A stretch of DNA of 35,241 bases from assembly GCF_013376175.1 (NCBI RefSeq), contig NZ_JABXXR010000020.1, forward strand, positions 1 to 35,241, in the 5' to 3' direction. This document shows, piece by piece, positions 15,298 through 22,904 of this stretch. The translations under genes were made by a program, and so were the position numbers. Source of the DNA: Ameyamaea chiangmaiensis (GTDB taxonomy: Bacteria; Pseudomonadota; Alphaproteobacteria; Acetobacterales; Acetobacteraceae). The notes beneath the pieces were generated by a model. The model was not told the origin of the DNA, searched no databases, and saw only the letters and a program-made list of their open reading frames with translations. Each line of letters starts with the position of its first letter. Position 1 is the stretch's first letter.

Positions 15298-15411
15298 GTG
15301 CCCAAATCACCCCGCAGGAAACACATAGGAAACAAACGGAATCAAAAACGCGCGTAGATTGCCCCGGAACGGGGCTGTCTCACGAATGTGTGATTATCGT
15401 TCCGGCCGGAG

Positions 15412-15819
15412 TTACCCGCGCGGTGCCAGAGCCTCGATAATCCGGCAGTCGGCAATCGTGCGGTGGTCGCAGCTTGCGATCATCGCGGCCAGTTCCTTTC
15501 GCAGTGCGCGCAGGTCGCGCAGCTTGCGGTCGATTTCCGCCAGATGGCCGCGCGCTACGATATCCACCACCTCGCAGGACTGATCCTTGCGGTCAGCAAG
15601 ATCAAGGAGCGTGGCGACCTGTTCCATTGAAAACCCGAGATCACGTGCCCGGCGGATGAAGCTCAGGCGGCCGAGATGCTCGGCGCCGTAGGCCCGGTAA
15701 TTCCCGGCCGTGCGAGGTGGCGCCGGCAGAAGTCCGGACTTCTCGTAGAAACGGATCGTCTCGACCTTCGTGCCGGTGGCACGCGCCAGATCACCGATGC
15801 TCCAGACTTCCGTTTCCAT
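15412..15819 (-). CDS. MerR family heavy-metal-responsive regulator
   Basis: This is a MerR-type activator, probably sensing a divalent metal. The 135-residue product has the N-terminal winged HTH (WSIGDLARATGTKVETIRFY, then RAYGAEHLGRLSFIRRARDLGFS) and a dimerisation helix. Cys82, Cys117 and Cys125 match the Cys pattern of PbrR/CadR/ZntR-like sensors for lead, cadmium or zinc. It is divergent from a small cation transporter with a classic MerR promoter between them, so it most likely activates that gene and represses itself. The exact metal cannot be read from the sequence. A mercury sensor is less likely given this cysteine spacing and the absence of mer genes. Confidence 0.85.
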   Translation of the reverse strand: METEVWSIGDLARATGTKVETIRFYEKSGLLPAPPRTAGNYRAYGAEHLGRLSFIRRARDLGFSMEQVATLLDLADRKDQSCEVVDIVARGHLAEIDRKLRDLRALRKELAAMIASCDHRTIADCRIIEALAPRG

Positions 15820-15823
15820 AGTC

Positions 15824-15854
15824 TTGACCCTGTAGTGGCTACAGGGTGCATGAT
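15824..15854 (+). promoter_or_regulatory. MerR-type promoter/operator with 19-base spacer
   Basis: The -35 box TTGACC (15824-15829) and -10 box CATGAT (15849-15854) are separated by 19 bases. The dyad ACCCTGTAG-TGG-CTACAGGGT fills the spacer with nine perfect pairs. The over-long spacer with a central dyad is the hallmark of MerR-controlled promoters, which the regulator corrects by twisting DNA. Transcription would run toward the cation transporter. Confidence 0.85.
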
Positions 15855-15887
15855 GGTCATCTCCCCCGTTGTTGTCGAGGCATCGTC

Positions 15888-16547
15888 ATGGCCTGCTCCT
15901 GCTGTCCCGCTTCCTCCGCTGCCCAGAATGATGCCGCCCCGCACTGGCGCCGTGCGCTCTGGATCGCTCTGATAATCAATGCCGGGTTCTTCGCGGCCGA
16001 GATCGTCATGGGCACGATGGCCGGGTCGGCGGCCCTTGAGGCCGACGCGCTGGATTTCTTCGGCGATGCGGCGAATTACGCGATCAGCCTGTCCGTCGCC
16101 GGTATGGTGCTGGGGTGGCGTAGTCGGGCGGCCATGCTGAAAGGCGTGACGATGCTGGTTTTTGCCTGCTGGGTGCTGGGCAACACGGCCTGGCACGCCT
16201 GGGCCGGCACGTTGCCGCAGGCGGAGACGATGGGCGTTGTTGGCGCACTGGCGCTGGCCGCCAATGCCGGCCTGGCCGGGATGTTCTGGCGCTTCCGGGA
16301 CGGTGACTCGAACATGCGCTCCGTGTGGATTTGTGCGCGCAACGACGCGATCGGCAATCTCGCGGTGCTGCTGGCCGCCCTGGGCGTGTTTGGGACGGGA
16401 ACCGGCTGGCCCGATGTCGCGGTCGCCGCGATCATGGGCGCTCTTGGCCTATATGGCGGGTGGCAGATCGTCTGTCATGCCCAGCGTGAAAGGCAGGGCG
16501 TTTCACATCAGCGCGGCGAGCCTGCTATTCCCGGCAGCGCGGCTTGA
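15888..16547 (+). CDS. Small cation (metal) transporter, CDF-like
   Basis: This inner-membrane transporter is of the short cation-efflux type that accompanies MerR regulators. The 219-residue product has about six hydrophobic segments. The first (residues 22-42) is followed by the acidic metal motif EADALDFFGDAANY (Asp56, Asp60), and a second motif, ARNDAIGNLAVLLA, lies in TM5, matching the paired D/H sites of CDF exporters. The C-terminal cytosolic domain of full CDF proteins is missing, which is usual for this subgroup. The N-terminus MACSCCPASS is cysteine-rich. I chose ATG 15888 because the alternative at 15846 would overlap the -10 box. The downstream 16548-16782 gap contains no gene. 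Confidence 0.8.
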   Translation: MACSCCPASSAAQNDAAPHWRRALWIALIINAGFFAAEIVMGTMAGSAALEADALDFFGDAANYAISLSVAGMVLGWRSRAAMLKGVTMLVFACWVLGNTAWHAWAGTLPQAETMGVVGALALAANAGLAGMFWRFRDGDSNMRSVWICARNDAIGNLAVLLAALGVFGTGTGWPDVAVAAIMGALGLYGGWQIVCHAQRERQGVSHQRGEPAIPGSAA

Positions 16548-16782
16548 ACGCGAGAACGCTGGAGCGCATGTCGGCTTCCGCCTACAAATCAGACATCTAA
16601 GTGATGATGGCGATTGCCCGAAAGCAGACGTTTTTAGGTGAACCGCGATAAACCGGGTTTGGGACAAAGCCGTCATTTATGCCGAGCTTTACAGATGCAA
16701 GCTCTGACGAGAGCCGACATTCGCGCGTTCGGTGATACGAGTGCCGGTCCAAGATAGGCGATGACAAGCATAATTTTCTTTC

Positions 16783-17313
16783 ATGAATGCGGGTGGTGTT
16801 CTTCTTAAAAATCGGGCTTTCGTCATTGACGACAATCGCGGTGCGGGCGCAGCGTTACAGCGTTGGATAGGGGGCAGCCACTGGGCTGTCGAAATAGGGG
16901 CAGGCAGTTTGAGTTCGAGCATCGTACGTTTGACGCTTTATGGACTGATCGTCGCAATCGACATCGATCTTAGAAGGCTTGTTCAAGATCAGCTTGGCAA
17001 CAATCGAAACATCGAAGAAATCCTTGCTCCGGAACTATTGAGCAAGGTGCGTGACCGGGCAGCGCGTGATGGGTTGATTGAGGATTCTGACGTCTACGAT
17101 TATCTCGATTTCCCGGATTCTGTGAAAACGCTACGGCGGCACAAAGCCGAACTCGACTCAACATTTGCTCGATTCGTTCAGAAGAACAGCGCGGATTTGG
17201 ATCGCCTTACTCCCATCCGGAACCGCGTGATGCATGGGCGCCCCCTGCAATTCACCGACTTCGCAGTTGTCGACGAGTTCGTCCAAAAGATTCGTGGCTT
17301 TCCGGCCCGCTAG
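16783..17313 (+). CDS. HEPN ribonuclease-like domain, N-terminal part of an interrupted HEPN-STAND protein
   Basis: The frame gives 176 residues. Residues ~50-172 form an all-helical HEPN domain with the catalytic signature RNRVMH (Arg146-x4-His151 with Asn147), the RNxxxH pattern of active HEPN RNases. An LYGLIVAIDIDLRRLV helix at residue 52 resembles the Swt1-type HEPN. The first ~40 residues look unstructured, and no strong ribosome site precedes the ATG; an in-frame TAA at 16771 limits the start. The frame ends at TAG 17311-17313, but coding continues in the same phase into the NTPase with no start codon until 17515. So this is most simply the first 176 residues of one 980-residue protein with a nonsense codon. 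Confidence 0.72.
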   Translation: MNAGGVLLKNRAFVIDDNRGAGAALQRWIGGSHWAVEIGAGSLSSSIVRLTLYGLIVAIDIDLRRLVQDQLGNNRNIEEILAPELLSKVRDRAARDGLIEDSDVYDYLDFPDSVKTLRRHKAELDSTFARFVQKNSADLDRLTPIRNRVMHGRPLQFTDFAVVDEFVQKIRGFPAR

Positions 17314-17514
17314 TTTTCTCAAGTCGTTGAATTCGAATCTAAAGTCCGTGAGAATCCGAACTTTGTTTACTCGCTTGATCTTTCCCAGCTTAGTACAAGT
17401 GCCGACCGAATACCCCACAACCTTCCGCTTCCTGACTACGACGAGACAGGTTTTCTGGGGCGAGAGCAGGAAACTGCCGACCTATTAGCCGCGTGCAAAT
17501 CGAACTGGCCGGTC

Positions 17515-19725
17515 GTGACCGTGGTAGGCGAGGGTGGTCTTGGGAAGACCGCGCTTGCCTTGAAGGTAGCTTACGAAGTCCTAGACGACGAGAAATCGGA
17601 TTTTGAGGCTATCGTCTGGGCTACGGCTAAACGGACTGTTTTGACCCTTGATGACATCCAGACTATCGACGGTGCCATTCAGGACTCTTTGGGGCTGATA
17701 AAGTCTGCGGCATCTCAACTCGGTGCTTCGACGGACGAAAGTGTCGTACTCGACGAGGTGGCGCAATACCTCAACAGCTTCAAGATACTACTGATCCTTG
17801 ATAATCTCGAAACTGTGCTTGACCCGCTCCTTACCCGGTTCATCAGGCGTTCAACCGGCAAGAGCAAGATCCTCGCCACCTCCAGGGTCGGCATAGGTGA
17901 AATGAGCTATCCCTTTCGGCTTGGCGGACTCTCCACTAACGAGGCCGTGCAACTCCTGCGGACGACCGCAAAGGTTCGACGGCTCCCGGATATCTACAAA
18001 GCAAAAACGGACGTCTTGCGCGGCTATGTTGTGGGCATGAAGCTGAATCCAGGTTTCATCAAATGGTTCGTGTCATGTGTCCAGTGCGGCCGTCAGCCCG
18101 ATGTTGCGATCACTAATCCTAAGATATTTTTGGATTTCTGCCTCTCCAATGTCTACGAGCACGTTTCGCAGGAAGGCAAAGAAATCTGCAAGGCGATGAT
18201 CGCGGTCCCTGGCCGTCACCCACTCGCGATGATTTCCTATCTGTCCGACTTGAATGGCGACGATCTGCAGCAAGCGCTCGCTGCTCTGCAATCCGCAAAT
18301 CTGGTCAGCATGATCAACGCGTTGACCGAGGCAGGCAGCGAAACGGTCTACGAGTTGAATGAACTGCCGCGCTTGTATATCCTTAGGAACCACGCTCCAA
18401 CGGCGATCGAGGATGCGAAATTCAAGCAGAGAAAGAGGGCCGTTGCGAAGGAATTCGAGCGCCTGCAAACGGATCGAGGTAATAACCGTTACAACCCTCG
18501 CAGCATCGCGTGCCGAAATCAAGCAGATGCCATAACGGCGAAATTGCTGGGCGATGCGCTAGCGAGAAGCGCTGCGCACGATTTCGATGAAGCGATCCGT
18601 CTGGTTGGACAGGCGAAGGAACTCGACCCGACTTTTTCCGAGGTCTATCGCGTGGAGGCGTGGATTGAGGCTTATGGTGATCGCCCGGCCGCGGCGGCCG
18701 AGGCCTATGAGAACGCGATCGCCATGGAACCAAACTCCGCCCCTCTGCGGTATTGGTACGGCGGTTTCTTTCTGCGTGTTTCGAACGATGCACAACTGGC
18801 GGCTCAGCAACTGCTGATCGCAGAGACGCTGGATCCTGAAGCGCCTGCCGTCCTGCTCGAACTGGCGCGGGTCGAGATGTACGTGGGGCAGTACGATGAA
18901 GCGGACGCGAGACTCCTCCGTCTTCTTAACGATCTAACAGCTTCCACGCGCCACCGTCGAATGGCCTACGATACTTGGATACAAGTGAAAATCAGGAGCG
19001 CGACTACTGCGCTTGAATCCGGTCGCTATTCCGAGAGCCTTGACGACGTCCGGGCTGGATATGACCGCTTTGTGAGCGTTCCAGAGGATCTTCTCGACGA
19101 GCGGATCTTTGGGACCATACGTCGAGGATTGAATATCTTAGGGCCGCTTACAGAGAAACTGTCTGTCAGCGGCCTCCGGCCCGAAGTAGAGCGATGTTAT
19201 CAAGACATCGATTGTCTTCGGTACAGTCCCCTTCTCGCCATGAAACAGCCCTTTCAATCGCGAGCTTCAACACAGATTTGCGACGAATCTGACGTCGGGA
19301 CAAGTGCCGTCGGAACGATAGACACGGTAAATGTGGTGAAACGTTATGGCTTCATCCAATTCGGCGAGAACAAGCGTATATTCTTCCATTTTTCGGAGCT
19401 CCCAAACGCGATCCTGCACGCAAAGATCGGCATTGCTGTCGCGTTCGACGTAGAGCAGAGAGAAGGAAAGATTTGTGCGGTGCGGGTTCATCCCCGCCAA
19501 GAAGGAGGCGACGCCAACCACATTAAACACGGCATAATTAAGATCGTCATCGCTGACAAATCTTTCGGGTTCTTGACAGACCCAGTCGGAGGCGACTTAT
19601 TTTTCCACCGGTCAAACTTAGCCGCCGGCATCGAACTTGAGGATCTCCGGCCTGATGATCCGGTTTGCTACATCATGGGACGCAACCACAAGGGACCGAT
19701 AGCGATAGAGGTGCGGCCCAGATAA
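17515..19725 (+). CDS. STAND/NB-ARC-type NTPase with TPR repeats and two C-terminal cold-shock domains
   Basis: The coding similarity begins at 17314, right after the TAG, and includes the pre-P-loop FLGREQETADLL. The GTG at 17515 merely falls inside the Walker A strand. Residues are numbered from that GTG. Walker A is GEGGLGKT (5-12), Walker B is ILLILDNLE (91-99), sensor ILATSR is at 119-124, and an LGGLSTNEAVQLL segment starts at 137. Helical TPR-like repeats cover about 340-490. Two cold-shock domains close the protein: GTIDTVNVVKRYGFIQF (nt ~19309-19495) and GIIKIVIADKSFGFL with DLFFHRSNL (nt ~19522-19722), which should bind single-stranded RNA or DNA. The layout is that of a signal-sensing conflict protein, with HEPN as the killer and CSD/TPR as the sensor. 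No second partner gene is evident. Confidence 0.75.
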   Translation: MTVVGEGGLGKTALALKVAYEVLDDEKSDFEAIVWATAKRTVLTLDDIQTIDGAIQDSLGLIKSAASQLGASTDESVVLDEVAQYLNSFKILLILDNLETVLDPLLTRFIRRSTGKSKILATSRVGIGEMSYPFRLGGLSTNEAVQLLRTTAKVRRLPDIYKAKTDVLRGYVVGMKLNPGFIKWFVSCVQCGRQPDVAITNPKIFLDFCLSNVYEHVSQEGKEICKAMIAVPGRHPLAMISYLSDLNGDDLQQALAALQSANLVSMINALTEAGSETVYELNELPRLYILRNHAPTAIEDAKFKQRKRAVAKEFERLQTDRGNNRYNPRSIACRNQADAITAKLLGDALARSAAHDFDEAIRLVGQAKELDPTFSEVYRVEAWIEAYGDRPAAAAEAYENAIAMEPNSAPLRYWYGGFFLRVSNDAQLAAQQLLIAETLDPEAPAVLLELARVEMYVGQYDEADARLLRLLNDLTASTRHRRMAYDTWIQVKIRSATTALESGRYSESLDDVRAGYDRFVSVPEDLLDERIFGTIRRGLNILGPLTEKLSVSGLRPEVERCYQDIDCLRYSPLLAMKQPFQSRASTQICDESDVGTSAVGTIDTVNVVKRYGFIQFGENKRIFFHFSELPNAILHAKIGIAVAFDVEQREGKICAVRVHPRQEGGDANHIKHGIIKIVIADKSFGFLTDPVGGDLFFHRSNLAAGIELEDLRPDDPVCYIMGRNHKGPIAIEVRPR

Positions 19726-19938
19726 AATCGAAACGTTCGCACAATTAAGCGCATACAAGATTCGGACTCCGGAGGCTGAACGGCAGTGCGGACCATGCCT
19801 GTACGTTTCTTGTCTATAGGCGCCAGCAGACGTTCAAATGCTTGCCGGCGAACGACCGGGTCTGGTCGACACAAGCCCCAGAACCATTTGCCCGCAAGCG
19901 TTCTTAAGCTGGCCGATGTTGGCCATAGGAGAACGACC

Positions 19939-20263
19939 ATGGAGACCTCTGAAACTGAACTCACCGCCACCAAGCGCCCGGTCTGGAATGCCGGAAGGAC
20001 CGTGGGGGGCAAAGCGGGCTCTAAAACCGAAGCAGATCTGGGGAATCCGTTTTTACCTCAATCAGCGCCGCCGCCTGCGAGATCGGGCGCTTTTCGATCT
20101 CGCCATCGATAGCAAGCTTCGGGGCTGCGACCTGGTGCAGATGAAGATCGGCGACATTGTCAGCGGCGGACAGATCCAAACGCTGGCAATCGTGATGCAG
20201 CAAAAAACTGGACGGCCCGTTCAGTTCGAGCTGCTGCAGGACGTTCGGGCAAGCCTGCTGGCT
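19939..20263 (+). pseudogene. Broken tyrosine recombinase (integrase)
   Basis: A short plasmid-type tyrosine recombinase is recognisable from METSETELTATKRPVWNAGR through the ALKPKQIWGIRFYL and LFDLAIDSKLRGCDLVQMKI blocks to TGRPVQFELLQDVRASLLAW. It then stops matching and lacks the catalytic HxLRR...GH...Y half. The start and end pieces are in different frames; the change falls in a run of six G (20004-20009), where one G fewer restores the frame. AGGAGA at 19927-19932 is a good ribosome site. Frameshift plus truncation make this a remnant. The following ~300 bases (to about 20560) contain no recognisable gene. Confidence 0.8.
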
Positions 20264-20559
20264 TGGGCTGGGTCGGCGCGGCGGCGCTCGGGCGTTCCGC
20301 CGGAACTGTCAGAGCTGGCGGAGGCTGGAATGGCCGTGTTTGGCCAGGCTATGGAGACTTGGTTGGTAAGTTCCTCGGACAGTCTAGAAACATGCCTAGA
20401 CCTCGCTTTCCGGGTATGGGGCAGTTTGGTGTCAGGGGATAGGTGCAGCCAGTCCAGATCGGCGGGTTACGGAAGACCGGACGTTCAAAAGAGTAGACTT
20501 AAAAGTCCTGCTTTGGTCGGTAGGCGTTATAAACTTGGGAGCAGGGAATGGCCGCTTTC

Positions 20560-20665
20560 GGTTATCGCTTCCTGATAGCCGACCTTCCGTTTCCCCCCCT
20601 GAACCGCCTGTCTGCGCTGTAATATGGAACCAGACAGGCGGCAGTCGCCTACATGTCAGCCATAG
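20560..20665 (-). repeat. Dispersed intergenic repeat, copy C, with hairpin
   Basis: On the plus strand: ATCGCTTC, then GCCGACCTTCCGTTTCCCCC, then CCGCCTGTCTG (20604-20614) pairing perfectly with CAGACAGGCGG (20631-20641), then AGTCGCCTACATGTCAG. Copy D at 33335-33425 matches it along nearly the whole length. It marks the left edge of the psiE-Kdp module. Confidence 0.65.
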
Positions 20666-20731
20666 AAAAGAGAACAATAATTTTTTAAAATCGGACATTA
20701 TCTCTAGAATTAAAACTCTGATATTTCCGGG

Positions 20732-21115
20732 TTAATTCGTTATTTTATTATTGCCACGAACGAGCCAGTAGACGATCCCCAAGGCCAGAATTGCCGCCGA
20801 GAGTGCCAGAACTTCCATGACGTCGACTCCGCTGAGATCGAGAACGATGAATTTGCGTACGGTCGCCATCATGCCGATGAGAAGGACGGACCGCATTCTG
20901 GCCATGCTGTGCGAGGGTGTGTCGGGTGAGACAAGAATAGAGTGCTTGAACTCCAGAGCAATCAATACTGTGAAAAAAAGACCGAAAAGGCTTTGGAGAG
21001 CCGCAGGATTGGTCGGTGAGAAGGTCGCGGTCAGCACCATTTCAAAAACGGCGTAGAGAACATGCACGAGACCCAAAGCTGCGACGACCATGATGCAAAG
21101 CGTAAGCACCAGCAT
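20732..21115 (-). CDS. PsiE family membrane protein
   Basis: This 127-residue inner-membrane protein of the phosphate-starvation-inducible PsiE family has no established molecular function. Four hydrophobic segments are visible (about residues 3-27, 42-56, 73-90 and 95-118). The central ALEFKHSILV segment, with a conserved FKH just after a membrane helix, is typical of the family. It lies downstream of the outer-membrane barrel gene on the same strand, about 100 bases away. No phosphate-box sequence could be identified. The assignment rests on length, topology and the EFKH box. Confidence 0.75.
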   Translation of the reverse strand: MLVLTLCIMVVAALGLVHVLYAVFEMVLTATFSPTNPAALQSLFGLFFTVLIALEFKHSILVSPDTPSHSMARMRSVLLIGMMATVRKFIVLDLSGVDVMEVLALSAAILALGIVYWLVRGNNKITN

Positions 21116-21216
21116 TGCGAGTTCTTCAAAAAGATCGAAGACCGCAGAAAGCTAAAAAATCCGGGAATATTCTTGATCATTATTGTCGCCACCATTTTTT
21201 AGCGCACCTTCGAGTG

Positions 21217-22491
21217 CTAAAAACCTAATACTGCATCAGCTCCAAAAGTGAACTGACCAATATTTCTAAGATTATTGAATGGCCTCGTTCCGTTTAGTGA
21301 GCGATCAAACCGAATTTCAGGACGGATCTCAAACAACTTGACGGAATGGCCGAGCACAGGACGCCAAGTAGCGCCCAGTGTTAGGGCGCCGTATGTCGTC
21401 GGCGGTGCCGATTGCGTGATCGTGGGTTTTCCGAGTGTCGCTTGCATGTAGGCATTATTCGCGATGAAGGATGTTACCAATAGACCAGTATCATCACGAT
21501 AGATCTCGCCGCGGTAATTCAGAAGAAGTGTCGGCGTCAGCCGATAGGAAAGGTAGCTGACAAAACTGTATGTGTTGGCATGAAGCCCTTCATCGTGTAG
21601 GAAATTCAGCTCGCCGGTAAAAGAAAGCCGGTCCGAAATCTTGTAACTCCCGCTCAGATCATTCCAGTAACGTTGAGCCGAATTTGCACGCTGCCCGAGG
21701 GCGCGGGTAGCGTTTTCAGGACCGACGCGCCCAAGATAAGTCAGAGACAATTTGCCATTCGCAAGACTGGACGCCGTTAGACCGAAATACCCTGCAGTTG
21801 CATGATTATTGTCACCTCGCCCGAACGAGACCTGATTGCCCGTGTCGACGCCGAACAGTGCGTCGATATGGTCGGTCAGGTGCCATTGAAACATCGCACC
21901 CACATGCTCGAACGGCGTAGAATACTCGGTCGTGTAGGATAAAGTATAGAAAGGACGGAGCGAAGGATCGAGGGATTCCACGCCCATCGGCGAGGCCAGT
22001 ATGCCCGCCTGCATGTCCAACCCATGGCGGGTTAGCCACGGCAGGTGAACATCGATATGGGCCTGAGGTACAATGAACTGATAACGGCTGGTCATCAAAC
22101 GGTCCGTGACGCCCGCAATATTGAAGTACCGTCCATCGGCACCGTAGAGCCCCCGGATCATGAAGCCTACGTCGTAAGACGACGCTGTCGTATCCACGGC
22201 GCGCGCGACGGTCAGTGTCAGCTGGTCCAATTGGGCCTGATTGGCTCTGTCACCAAAGAACTGACCAAAATTGACCCCGTTAGCGGGGCGGGCGACGTTG
22301 GCGTTGATCCCTCCCTCGATCTGCCCTGCAAGAGTGACGTCATCGAACCACTCTGAAGGCGTCTTCGCGGCCGCATCGTTGATATCCAGAAGGCTTGCCA
22401 TAATGGCTGCTGTCAGGAAAAGGCCTGCACTTCCCGCTCGGGGCATCCTCGTCGGGAACGTCGATCCGCCGGGGTAAACTCTGTTCATCAT
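21217..22491 (-). CDS. Outer-membrane beta-barrel protein, putative porin
   Basis: This exported protein, 424 residues from the start at 22491, has a signal peptide ending near DAAAKTPSEW. A long beta-strand-rich body of alternating hydrophobic residues follows, ending in GADAVLGF, a terminal aromatic as required for outer-membrane insertion. QIEGGINANVARPANGVNFGQFFGDRANQ at the start of the barrel is characteristic of the BBP2/OmpL-like porin group common in acetic and other alphaproteobacteria. A start at 22539 is possible but gives a 60-residue leader. It is divergent from kdpF and may share its control region. A role in ion or solute passage is inferred from family and neighbours. Confidence 0.8.
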   Translation of the reverse strand: MMNRVYPGGSTFPTRMPRAGSAGLFLTAAIMASLLDINDAAAKTPSEWFDDVTLAGQIEGGINANVARPANGVNFGQFFGDRANQAQLDQLTLTVARAVDTTASSYDVGFMIRGLYGADGRYFNIAGVTDRLMTSRYQFIVPQAHIDVHLPWLTRHGLDMQAGILASPMGVESLDPSLRPFYTLSYTTEYSTPFEHVGAMFQWHLTDHIDALFGVDTGNQVSFGRGDNNHATAGYFGLTASSLANGKLSLTYLGRVGPENATRALGQRANSAQRYWNDLSGSYKISDRLSFTGELNFLHDEGLHANTYSFVSYLSYRLTPTLLLNYRGEIYRDDTGLLVTSFIANNAYMQATLGKPTITQSAPPTTYGALTLGATWRPVLGHSVKLFEIRPEIRFDRSLNGTRPFNNLRNIGQFTFGADAVLGF

Positions 22492-22629
22492 CGTCGTGCT
22501 CTTGCCAGAAAGAAACGCCGCATGAGCCGGATCTGACATGGTATCCGGTCGAGCGACGATCTGGAGCTAGTCTCCAAGAACGGCGCACGACAAGGCTGGA
22601 AAGACGTTGAACCCGCGTTTTAGGGCGAA

Positions 22630-22680
22630 TTCCTATGACTTTCCTATAAACATCGTCGCCTTCTCATCTGTCATTCCTAT
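22630..22680 (+). promoter_or_regulatory. Phased TTCCTAT repeats upstream of kdp, candidate KdpE sites
   Basis: TTCCTAT occurs at 22630-22636, 22641-22647 and 22674-22680. Starts differ by 11 and 33 bases, one and three helical turns, so all lie on one face of the DNA. They sit 50-100 bases before the first gene of the kdp operon, where a response regulator such as KdpE would bind. Confidence 0.45.
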
Positions 22681-22726
22681 GCGGTCCCGCCGGATACTTC
22701 GAGATGCACACAAGGAGCATTCTCGC

Positions 22727-22810
22727 ATGCTGGATATTCTGTATCTCGCACTTGGGGTGTTCGGCTTCTGCGTCTGCGCGGCCTACATCTCCATTTGCAC
22801 GAGGGTCTGA
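22727..22810 (+). CDS. 27-residue membrane microprotein upstream of kdpF
   Basis: This product of 27 residues is a single hydrophobic helix (LYLALGVFGFCVCAAYIS) with one acidic residue before and one arginine after it, so it is a membrane microprotein. AAGGAG at 22712-22717 lies nine bases upstream, the best ribosome site in this operon. The stop is two bases before the kdpF ATG. It resembles KdpF in size and topology but not in sequence. It may be an extra small subunit or regulator of the Kdp pump; I recall comparable small ORFs before kdpF in other alphaproteobacteria, which a search should confirm. Confidence 0.6.
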   Translation: MLDILYLALGVFGFCVCAAYISICTRV

Positions 22811-22812
22811 CC

Positions 22813-22902
22813 ATGACCTTTGAACTCATCATGGCCAGCGCCGTCACGCTCGGCCTCCTGGCCTATATGACGGCGGTTCTCCTGCGCCCGGAGAAATTCT
22901 GA
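22813..22902 (+). CDS. kdpF: KdpF, small subunit of the K+-transporting ATPase
   Basis: This 29-residue single-span peptide stabilises the KdpFABC potassium pump in the inner membrane. The sequence [20 protein letters not shown] and the closing LLRPEKF match the usual KdpF layout, a short helix followed by (R)PE(K/R)F. It starts two bases after the preceding microprotein and its stop is two bases before the kdpA ATG, so the three are co-translated. Confidence 0.88.
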   Translation: MTFELIMASAVTLGLLAYMTAVLLRPEKF

Positions 22903-22904
22903 CA

